A DNA stretch of 64,000 nt from Ceriagrion tenellum (taxonomy: Eukaryota; Arthropoda; Insecta; Odonata; Coenagrionidae). Positions 47,295 to 58,300 of this stretch are shown one piece after another (the stretch's first letter is position 1; each line of letters begins with the position of its first letter). The stretch is from the NCBI GenBank assembly GCA_963169105.1, contig OY720639.1:86472593-86536592 (forward strand), read 5' to 3'. Under the pieces are notes generated by a model. That model saw only the letters and a program-made list of their open reading frames with translations. It did no database searches and was not told the origin of the DNA. The translations under genes were made by a program, and so were the position numbers.

Positions 47295-47925
47295 ATTTCC
47301 ATCTACGACTCCTTTATAAACATAAACACTAGCGCATCCAAATCACACTTAATCCTTAAATTTTGACGACTACTACGTCATTTCTAGGGACTAATTCTCG
47401 ATTTTTAGCATATTTTTGGTTCCTTTGTTTGGCACTGCTAATAAAGTCCCCGTTCTATCTTTTTTATAAACCAGTTTAACCTCGTTTAATGTTTAAACCC
47501 AACGCTCGCAGAAGCTACTGGCGCTGTGCAGATTACGAGCATCGGATACTGAACTCTCAACACCCGGCGGAATGTGTGAGGGAGGTTGTTTAGTCTGTAT
47601 ATCAGAGGCAGATGGAGGGGGCGCTTGCTATGGTGGCCAATGCTGAAAGCTGTGACGTGAGCGTGCCCTGTCCCCCGTGTTTGTTAACCCCGATTTTATG
47701 TTAGCGCTCACGGGCTAACGCACAACTTTAGCTATTTTACTACGTTTTCCATGGTACATTTCAATTGATAACTTTCTAGAAGTCAGCATGCACCTGCTTC
47801 TTTAATATGGAGCATCCTCGCATATTTTGTTTTTTATTTCAATTGATAATCTCCCGAATTCCCGATGAAAGCATTACAAAATCGAGGGGAATCCATAGCA
47901 CTAAGTAACTAATATATTTTTCAAA
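47295..47925. other. No recognised gene
   Basis: A CG-richer patch at 47,540-47,720 (GTGACGTGAGCGTGCCC) has no recognised function. Confidence 0.25.
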
Positions 47926-48529
47926 AGTTACTTGACTTAAATTTCATAAAAAATGTCGGATGTTCTGATCCGCTAATTGGTTCATTCTGTCGTGCTAATC
48001 TTAAGACAGTAGGGGAAGAGCAGGGATTAAACTATGTGGAAGTTGTTTGGATTTGGATTGGTCAGGCTTTAATGTGATGACGTAGTGCTCCCTCTAGCTA
48101 CGTCAATAGCTTGTGTAATATAAATTTACTAATTGTTGTGATAGTAACGTGATGTGTGGGGTGTGGTTGCTCAGAAAAATTAACTTTTGAGAGGACAGGC
48201 AAGAGAACATAGAATTATGGCCAGTGATGAGGGAATGGTTATCAATATGGAGGACATTTGTGTAGTTAAGCTGTAAAATGCATCGCACAAATTAAAAAAA
48301 ATGACAGAAAAAAACCGAGGGTTTGGTAAAGTAGAGGCTTTTGAATGCGGATACTAATGAGCCGTAAGAATACCGGAAATCCTTGGGCTACAATAAAAGA
48401 AATAAAATTATGATAATTCAAGGCTACCAATAATTTAAAGAGGCTACCACTATCATAATGGTTGTTATTTCGGTTGTCAACCTATAGTTTGTTGAAATAA
48501 TCCCCTCTCTATAAATCATCCCACGATCA

Positions 48530-48720
48530 GACCTTAAGATAGGGTCTCCTGTAATGTCAAAGCGAAGAGTGATATTAAATTATCTACAGCGTATTCAGTT
48601 TGGAGAGTCAGCTTCCAACAATAAAGTTTCGAGAATTGAGATGACTCATTACTGGCTTCGTCCCATCTCGACTCATCTCACAATGAGACCTAAAGGTAGG
48701 GTCTATGGTAAAGTCAATGC
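48530..48720. repeat. Degenerate local tandem repeat in the 3' flank of the NHR gene
   Basis: A motif like CATCCCACGATCAGACC followed by TAGGGTCT recurs as CATCTCACAATGAGACC then TAGGGTCT about 150 bp later. Copy B (about 60,170-60,460) has one more partial unit. Confidence 0.5.
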
Positions 48721-48814
48721 GGTAGCTTAAAATAATTCATTCACTTGCACCAGTAGTTGCATGCAAACTTTTCGTGTGCTGTGATATCTCACGTGCTGCT
48801 TTACAATTGCGTAA

Positions 48815-49018
48815 AGGCCGCTTTACACGGTACATTTCATTGTACCAACAAATGTACGAATTCCTTCATGAAGGAAATTGTGCCGTGAAAAGCGGCAAAT
48901 GGATGTGATTGTCTGATTGACTTAACGGGAAATAGAATCTGCTCTAATTCCGTTCAGTTTCTTGTACATTCTATGATACATTCCTTTGTACATTAAAGTG
49001 TACCGTCTAAAGCGGCCT
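48815..49018. mobile_element. Harbinger-like MITE, 204 bp (copy A)
   Basis: The terminal inverted repeats begin AGGCCGCTTTACACGGTACA and differ at one position between the two ends. The element is flanked by the 3-bp target duplication TAA, typical of PIF/Harbinger elements. It lies just downstream of the NHR gene. Confidence 0.75.
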
Positions 49019-49076
49019 TAAGAAACATTTTGATGCAGGATTAAGGATTGACACAATATGAAAGGATTCTATTTTT

Positions 49077-49082
49077 TTTAAT
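49077..49082 (-). terminator. Probable polyadenylation signal ATTAAA of the NHR gene
   Basis: ATTAAA, followed by an A-run, lies 64-69 bases after the stop codon. No AATAAA is nearer. The same signal is kept in copy B, near 60,813. Confidence 0.4.
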
Positions 49083-49145
49083 CAATAGCTTTCATTTGGC
49101 CATTAGCCTTGAAACAACCTTACAAAACACAATTTGTACATTTTT

Positions 49146-49310
49146 TTATGAGCGCTTCACGATCGTGGCCTTGGCAGCATTCGCGTACAGCTCTATTATT
49201 CCATAAACATGACTCGGAATTCCCGTTGCAGCAGCGCCAAGATCTGCTCCGTTGATGAAGTAATGCAGAGCTCCGTTGCTGCGTCTCATTATCCCAACGC
49301 GGTCGCCCAC
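49146..49310 (-). CDS. NHR gene exon 5 (copy A): C-terminal NHR block and stop
   Basis: This exon follows TTTTTTTCAG and has 54 codons plus TAA. It reads VGDRVGIMRRSNGALHYF, then NGADLGAAATG, IPSHVYGIIELY and ends IVKRS. This is the most conserved NHR block (VGDrVGvmR.s.G.LHfyvNG..qG.AAt..P.hVy.viDlYg). It differs from copy B at two of 165 bases, one synonymous and one giving K instead of Q at residue 276. Confidence 0.9.
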   Translation of the reverse strand: MGDRVGIMRRSNGALHYFINGADLGAAATGIPSHVYGIIELYANAAKATIVKRS

Positions 49311-52300
49311 CTGAAAAAAAAGGGAAAGTAGGATCTTTGAATAATTTCATGGCAGGATACAAAAGGTATATCATCGCCGCACCCAAAAATATGGATTAAT
49401 TGGCGAAGGCAAATGAGGTCTAAGGCAGTGATCGGCTTGGTCATTAGTCAACAGAGACAAATATCCACATCCACATGATAGTATTTGGGGGTTGGCTTAG
49501 TGCAGACTTGAGATGTAGCGAATGAATCAATGTATATGGTAGTATTTTTGATAGATGTGTAAGTTTTGAGCCGCAGGGTGGACGATTTTTGGACTTCCAC
49601 GTAAAAAGTTGCTGGTGACCGAGATCTAGCAACACATGATTTATGCGTTGAGAATTATAAAGCCCCGTTCGCCACAACCGAACTTTACTTAACTTGCCTT
49701 AACTTGGCGCGACGAAGGAGTTGAGACCGTGAGAAAGCAACACACTGGTTCACAACAACTTAAAGTGGCTTAACTCGACTTGGCGTAGTCTTGGAGTTGA
49801 GCATTTCTCAACTTTCTCTAAATTCTAGCCAATAGCAAGGTCTGGTTTACTGTCGATAGTGCGGAAGTACATGATGTTGAGATATCGATAAGGCCCATCA
49901 ATCGCTTGTAATATCGACTTTGAAAGTGGCGTGTTGTGATTGGTTGGAAATTTCAGGCCCCGATTGGCACTCGGGAACAGCTTAAACCAAGTTAAGCTGT
50001 TGTGAACGGGCCTTAAGTCGAGCAACAATGAGATGACCAGAGCGTGGGTGATGGAGTGGTTAATGTGATTGCCTTTGTACTATTGTGTGCTTGTTAAAGC
50101 GCGTATAAACAGTTATTTATTACCCCCAATCCAAGTTGTTTTTGCTAAAACTGAAAGTAAATCCGTTGTTTTGTTGTGAAAGTTGTTACATGGACACCAT
50201 ATAACAGCCCGTGGTTGTTGTTACGCGGGGTAAGAAGTTTGGAAAAGTGGAGACCGACCGACTGAATTTGCGTTTTGGTGTTTAAATGAAGATGTGACAT
50301 AAAAGCTATCAGGAAAAGAATGTTTTTGATAGAGATCAAAAATGCTTGCTGAATTATGTTGACGGAAGATATAAATAGGGAAAATGTGCCGATCAGCCAA
50401 CTTCCAGTAAGGTTACTCAAACGCGAAGAGATGAAAAGGGAAAAGAAAGCGAACCGAGATGTGAGGTAAACATAAACGCGGCTAAACTGCTACCAAGAGT
50501 GGCGCACAACGATTCAACTGTACAACGTCAACTGTCAACTGTACAAAGATGAAAATACTTTTGAGAGCTAAATTTTTTAAACTTAGACCATTAAGGTAGG
50601 TACATTGTCATTATCTTAATTAGGGTACTCTTAAGCTGGCATTTGCAAAAAACATCCTCAATCTGATTGAGGTATGTTCACTGAGGTCGACCCTTTCCAA
50701 CTTTCCCATCCACACTCGTCCTTGTATAATTGTTTCGTCTATCTCCCTCCGTTCATTCTCTCTATGTGCCCAAACCATCACAGAATACCTTTCTCAATCC
50801 TCGAAACTGCATTTTTTCACTCCCCAACGCTCCCTAATTGTAACTTTATATACTTTACTAGAAAAATTATGTCTTTATTTAAACTTATTAGAATACGGTA
50901 GTATGATCTGGAATCCACAACATGTCACATTAGAGAGGACACTTGAAAAAATACAGATGCGACTTGTGAAATGGCTGTGTTCTCTGGATAATGGTCCTGT
51001 CTATACAGCATCCGAATAGCCCAATTTATGTAAATTTTTTACGCTCACTCCACTTGGAGTCAGAAGGAGGGTTTCACATGCAATCTTCCTGCGTAAAATT
51101 ATGTTGGGTGATGTGGATTCCAGCCATCTCCTTGGCTTAATCAACCTGAATGCGCCTCCACGGAGGACTAAGCACACTCCACTCTTCAGATGCCACTTTA
51201 GTCGGGTGGATGTCTGTAAATATGAACCGCTAACTAGGATGATGCGCACGGCTAATGAATTTTTGAATAATTATAAAGATGCTGATTTTATTTCTGACCC
51301 TTTAGTGTCCCCAAAAAAGAGTATTTTTTAATAGAACTTAATCAGTTGTTTTTTTCCCTGATTGATTCATGTACGTATTTATTTATTTTATTGTATTTTT
51401 ATTATAACACATGTAATTGGGGTTACCTGTATGTGTTAAATAAATTATTATTATTATAAACTATATGTACTTTAAATAAAGCTTGATGTCATTCTTAATA
51501 ACGATATTATTTACAGATAAAATTAAATCATGAGGTATTTTGTGGAAGATCCACACTCAAAGGGCAAAAGATATGCATGTGGGTCGCGAGCCGCGGTTTG
51601 CCGAGCTCTGGTCAAAGGAGAAAAATAATAACGAATCAGGCGATTCCTAGTGAAATTGGTTACAGCTCACATGAACAAATAAAATACTTTCTTTTTCTGT
51701 AAACTTTATTCGAATTTTAGTAAGTGCTTAGATGGTTGCTAAGGACAATGAACATTTGCTATTTGCCTTCCAAGAAAGTGCGATAGGAAAACCGAGGCAA
51801 AACATAAATTATTGGCGCCACCAGAGAAGTAATAGACCATCGCATGACTGAAGACCGTCTTAAATTAAGACATTGAGCAAATTTACTTTGTGGCTCCATC
51901 GGCCATTGGTATCGACTGACCAAGGAAGCCATTGTGATGTTTTACGTATAAAACGTTAATAATTATCTCTAAATTGAATAGATTTTATAGAATTTAATCA
52001 GAATTTAGATGAGTTTAACAAAATTAAGTAAGAAAAATAGTGATAAACAAATTTAGTCGCATTCTTTACCGCTCAATAGTCGGGCAACATAATAGCGGAC
52101 AATATTTATTCGACGCAAAAGTGTAATGAAAATTGAGAAATTTTACTAATCAGATATGTAAACAGAGAAAAAGTAAAAAAAATAAAGAAAATTAAATAGT
52201 TTTCACGAAATTGAATGATAGTTCACGATAATTAAATAAGTTTAACAAAAGCGAATGAGATAAACAAGTGAGAAATACATTTATTCGCTTCCTTGAGCGC

Positions 52301-55300
52301 TAGAAAGCCAGGCAACATAATAGCGGGAAGTAATTTCTCGTCGCAAAAAATGATAATTGAAATAAGACGCATCCTCGTCATTATTTTAACCTTGGAATCA
52401 TTAAAAGACAATTGGTGCGGAAATAGAAGTACATTCAGAGAAATCTCCGGATTCCCATTCATTAAAGTCAGAGCAACAAACGAACGAACATTTTGCTCGG
52501 CCAAAAATGAATCAGGATTTTCGAGCATTTTTATTCACTGATGCTTCATGGCTCTTTCTTCACATCTTGGGTAAAAATGGAATGTAAAACAACAATTATT
52601 TATCAGGTAACAGGTTAAGACGGAGAAATATGGGTAAACAGAGAATCTTTTTAATATGAGGTCCACATTATGTTATTGGCAATTGCTGACTTACCATGAC
52701 GGTGTTCAAACTTCTTCCATAACCCTTCCTGGCAACTTCTGCGTTTTTATACAGGTCATTGTAGTACATCGACCAGGATGGTGGTCTAAATAAAAGTGAG
52801 AGGGGAAATAAGCATATAACTCAGAATGTCTTGCGCAGCAGATAAAATTACAATCATCTATTTATTACTTAAAAAATTTCTTACAAGATAGTTCTTTTTT
52901 ATTGCCACTTTCATGTTACTCATTTCCAGCTAATAATAAGAAAATTAATCATAGAAATTTATTGTTCTAGGACTGGTGTCCTATGGAACAGTATACAGTG
53001 TGGCTTTTTGATGCTGTTGCAAATAAATAGGGTGGGATCAGACAATGTAATAAGAACTGTAATATTTTCAGAAATAGATATGTCCTCATTTGCAGGATCT
53101 TATATAAAACTATTGAATTACATAACTAATTTTCATAGATTGGATAATGATATGTCCTTATACACCGATAGAAAAACAAATTCATACAAAATATACATAT
53201 TGCAACGGTTACTCTCGGTCACTCGGCTTAAGGCCGAGAGAATCGTGTACATTAATGAAGTCCCCACGACGTTTTTTTAACAAGCTGCTCCGAAGGACTT
53301 CTAAAAAAGTATTTTTTCGCAGGTAGTTCCCGATTGTAGCCAATCTATCATGAATTTCATCTAGCAAAAGGGGGGGGGGTCAATGACGGTGCAGCGGTCA
53401 CTGGGGGTAGGGATCGGTTTAGAGGGAGTTTCCATTCCATTCGGCGGTAGCACAAGAAATAAAGGATCCTTACATTCTACAATGATTCAACATGTATTCA
53501 TTTTATCGGGAACATTACAATGCATAATCAAGTAACAGAATTCTATTAACCCTGATGAATTTTTATGAGATGATCAATTGAGGTTCGCAATGATCGATGG
53601 GTGCGCAACTTCAAAAACAAGTGTACACCGCATTTCCATTTCTGTCCATTTCTATCCATTACTGTCCATTTATATCAATTTCTGTCCATTTATACCAATT
53701 TCAGCCTATTTCTAACCATTTCTGTCAATTTCTATTCATTTCTAACCATTTCTTTCCATCGGGGTCCATTTCTAACCATTTCCGTCCATTTCGCGACCAT
53801 TTCTAACCATTTCTGTCCATGTCTATCCATTTCTGTCCACTTATATCCAATTCTAACCACATCTGTCCATTTCTATCCTTTTCTAACCATTTCTGTCCAT
53901 TCCTATCCATTTTTGTTCAACTCTATCCATTTCTGTCCATTACGTGACCATTTCTCAGCAAGCGCACTCCATTTATCAGAGCGGCCTACCCCTCGGTAAT
54001 GAATAACACTAGGAGGACGAGGGTTTCGCCCTACCAAAAGGACGGGATTGACGGGAAGAATTTTGACCCATAAAGTTTTTCAGCGCGGCATGGCCATTTT
54101 TTCCACTGATACTTTATTTTTTTGCGCGAATAGCCTTAATAAGGTTTTTCCTAACTATTACTGGCAATAAAAATTATTTTTTAAAATTAATTGTTGCTAG
54201 TAAAAAGAATTTCAAATATCCTCTTCAGCATTGCTCACCCTAAGCTAATCTCAAGGATAATAGGATCAAAAATGAAGACACCTGGCTGAAAATTATGTAT
54301 ATTCAGATAAATATCCTTTTATTTACTATATATAAATTTTGCAAAACCTTTTTCAGGAAAAAGTATGCATATAAACCATTTCATACGTAAATATGAACAT
54401 CTGAGATCACTTTTTTGCACAATTTACACTAAGTTATTTTTTCAGCGCAGTTACCACAAACACTTCTATTTCATTAAGGACATACATTAGCAGTTTTAAT
54501 TTTGCAATTTTTCAAAATTTGGCTATGTTTTCTTTTCTGACCCCTTAGTTTAGTCCCATGCGTTTCTCGGGAAGATGGGGGTTTCTTTTCAATTTGCATT
54601 TCCATCACTTCTTCTACCAGTCTTTGAATAAACTTCTTTCAACTTATTTTGCCATTTGTCACTTCTTTGTACGACACCCAACTGTTAATGCAAGCCAGGT
54701 CCAAAATATGAAAAATTGAAAAAAACATGGATTGGCCATCTCCTTGTCGCTGAGCGAGTGGAGTACTCTCTACATATACTGTCCAGGATATCGACTACTA
54801 CTTTATTTTTGTTATAAAATAACACTGTCTCAGGTTTCCTTTTACCTATTTCTAAAATAATCAAATCAGAGTGAATTTTGCTTAATAGGAGATTTTTTTG
54901 CTTGATAGTTTGTCAGTTTCTGTCCAAGTTTGTTCCGATACACTTTAGATAGATCTCATTGTTAACGCGGATGCTGGTTGGTAAATCTCGCCCATTTTTT
55001 CTTACTGTACCAACCAGAGATCTCTTAGCATTTTTTAACTTATCAGCAAGCTGAACAGATGAGAAGTAATTATTTCTCGTGACGTTTATTCAAGAGTTCA
55101 TGTAAGGGTCAAGTAAAAGTAGTGCTACGTATTTTCCAAATGGCTGATTAGTGGGTCTGTCTTCAGTTTTCCCACAGAGCGGGAATGCATACAAATAATT
55201 TTATGCTTTGGCATCGGCCAACACCAAGAACTTTATGCCAAATTCGTCCGGTTTGTTGGGCATGTACTGAATAAATGGGCATCTTGATTTCATCGGGTAA

Positions 55301-58300
55301 AGTTGCTCATCACCGTAACACTATCACCTGGATTATAGCATGTCTGGCAATTGGAAATGAATATATTCCATGGCTCAGAAGCCAGACCAAATTTATTTTC
55401 AGGTAACCGTTGGATGCGAGATGCTCTTGAGTCAGATCGCAAATGTTTCTTTACATCTAAGAAGCGATCTTTAAGTCGAGAGTTAAGAAACCTTCATTCC
55501 AATTTTCCTAAAATACAGAGAGGAAATCCTCATTTCCGAAACTCCTATCCATCATCCCATTCCAATCATTACTCCATTGCATGACAAGATATTTGTGAAT
55601 TTATCTTGAGTCTGAAACAATTTTTTTAGCAATTAAATTACTTACGTGATATCGGTGATGTGTCTAGGTATAACCATGTTGGAAGGAGATAACACACACA
55701 CTCCTAAGCCAAGAGAATTCTTGAAATTATTTGTTTTTTTCTCCAAGATCACTTCAAATAGCTCGTCATCTTTCAAAGGACGATGTGTAAATGCCAGTCC
55801 AAAGGCAGTCTCGGTCAAGCTGAAATAAGAATGAGAAACTTAAAATGTCGTCAGCACCAATTCATAATATTTTATTCGCACCTAGTTAATTCTTTTCCCT
55901 AATTAACAAATTACGCTAAGAAATGTACTCGGTCACTTTTAATCAAGGAAATATGACACTACGGTAAATAAAATTCAAATAATAAATAATACACAGTAAT
56001 TAGCGACTCTTTCAATGAAAAAGTTTTTTTTTTGCTTAATCATAAAATAAGGTTTCCAATAACTTGATTCTAAATTTTATCTTTGGAAATTACTTCAGCG
56101 GATTTACAGTGCACCAAACCCGACGCTTAGTAAATTATTTCTTTGTTTTCGAAAGTGTTTCTTTGTGCTGAGCGGATGATCTGATCTTAGAACGAATTAT
56201 TCCGTGAATAACAATACAGGAGAACGTATCCTTCTTGAAGAAGAGGGGCGCAGAAATTGACGGTCAATCTCTCGGATATAAACGCGCGGTTAATTACTTC
56301 GAATCGGAAATAATTGATTACTCAGTTTCACAGACAGTTGGCGGGTGAATCACATAACCATATAGCTTACCCATTCCTGCTATGCACGTCAGCAGTAATA
56401 ATTGTCTCATTTTCCAGACGTAAGAATATCGGCAGAGGTACAATCCACGGTCATTGTCACCTACCATGGTAATCGTCCTACGTGATTATCAGTATCTTCG
56501 ACACATGTTTTACACTGAAAAGAAATCGTTATAAAAGTTTCAGTGCAAATGAATGTGAAATGTCGGTAGTTCCTGTTAATGAATTTTCTAGGAGCTAACA
56601 AACGGTATCTTTAAGTTTTACGACAAAAAGTCGCCGATTGTAGGGAAAACAGGCTATCAGGCGTATCATTGTATTTTTTATGGTACACATGATAAGCATT
56701 ACATATACCAGCAGCTATATATCCGAATTAACGCAACATTTTAATTGTTCAGTATTTGATTTGGGTATTTTTTAAAATTTCAGTCGGCCACAAAATACGA
56801 TGGCTCATCGGTTGGTCAACAAGGAGGCTAGGATAGACTAACTAGTAAATGCTTATGAAAAAAGAACATGCATTGAGTAATGTTCTCCGTAATCTGTCAC
56901 CGTGAACCGTTACGTTGCTGTTCTCTTGCAGATGTGACCTAAGGATGAGGTCATTTATAACACGACTTCGGTCTTCAGTCGATATTATGTCCCATTTCGT
57001 TCTCCCGATTGCCGACACGAAGATTATGCAGGCGCCAGGTTCATTACTGTGAGATATAATACAGCAGTGCAGGGTTATCTCTAATGTATTCTACATCTAC
57101 ATACAACCCCGTGAGCCACCGCTTGAGTGTGTTAGGATACCATGAATGTTGAGGTGTAAGGGATGAGTGTATGGGAGGCGAAATGGTGAATTGTATTGCG
57201 AGTTTCCCCTAAGTTGAGCTCCGATTTTATTATGGTTTCAGGAAGTGGTGCGATTGTTTCGGTAGCAAATTTTTAAAAAATAAATAGACATTAATGTAAA
57301 GGGCATGCATTTGTGTCGACGAATTTTAAAAGTGATTATTTTTAACATTTCGAGTAATTGGTATGACTATTGTTTTTTAGTACATTTCAACAAATAATAA
57401 GTAAAGGTAAAAGGTAAGGTAAAAATTTTTAGACACAGATATGTTTAAAAATTTTTTTCTATGAAAAAAAAATCCCTCAAGGAAATTTTGTATTAGCAAG
57501 TGTTAAATTCATAGCCCCGGAAATGTTAAACGGTGACATTTTTTTTTTTTAGAAAAAATCCCCCGAAAGAAATTGGTGATTAAAAGTTGTAGCAGTGGAC
57601 ATAAAGAAAGGGCCATTTTTTGGAGTGACCAATTAGAGTGGACCAATTTTTAAAGTGATACATTTTTTACATTTCTACAAATTCGTATGACTTATACTTT
57701 TGAGTAAATTTCAGCAAATAAAGTTTGCCGGAGTAAAAGTTTGTAGCCACAGATATGCAGAAACGGTTAATTATTTTATGCGAAAAATCCCTCGCGAATA
57801 TTTTTGATTAGCGGGATAAAAATTTATAGCCGCGGAAATGTTGAAACAGTTATTTTTTTTAAGAAAAAAATCCCTTCAAAGAAACTTGTGATCGGTAGGT
57901 TAATAAGCTGTAGCCGTGGACATGTTATGTGGGCCATTTTTTTTAGAAAAAATTCCCCTATTGAAAGCTGGAGATTGGTAGGCCAAAACGTCGCGTCGAA
58001 CAATGTTTCCCTCTTCCGTAGATTCCAGTTCATTTACTCACACAACCTTCTCCACTGTCCGCCCATTGTTTGTTACAACAGTGTTTATTCCACTTTTGGG
58101 ATGAAAACGTATTCCATCTTCGGCATGGTACTTGAAGTTCTCGTTATCACCAGGGAGCCTGAAGCCTAGACAGTGAGAGCAGATATGAAGATAGAAAACA
58201 ATATTAGGCAAAGCCCCAAAGTAAGAATACCTTGACACGAGAATTTTGCTTATATTTGCATATGGATAAATTTTTGTGATTTTCGATTCTAAATTGGTTT

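Larger units (their letters stand above)
47930..51485. repeat. Tandem duplication, copy A (matched portion visible in the window)
   Basis: The sequence from about 47,930 reappears from about 59,587 in the same orientation. It covers the 3' flank of the NHR gene, its last exon and part of intron 4. The offset is 11,657 bp at the left edge, 11,736 at the last exon (a short-repeat difference) and 12,515 at the right edge, after the transposon in copy B. Since copy B starts where the upstream flank of copy A ends, the unit is probably 47,930-59,586. Confidence 0.85.

Noticed and set aside
49120..49386. An 88-codon minus-strand frame over the last NHR exon
   Set aside because: It reads through the intron acceptor in a different frame; the NHR sequence is in the frame starting at the AG acceptor (49,310).
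53601..53960. CRISPR-like array
   Set aside because: The repeats are contiguous 10-bp units without unique spacers, in a eukaryotic intron.
53597..53999. Overlapping 69- and 132-codon frames rich in S, F, I and P
   Set aside because: They are translations of the decamer minisatellite, open only because no unit contains a stop.
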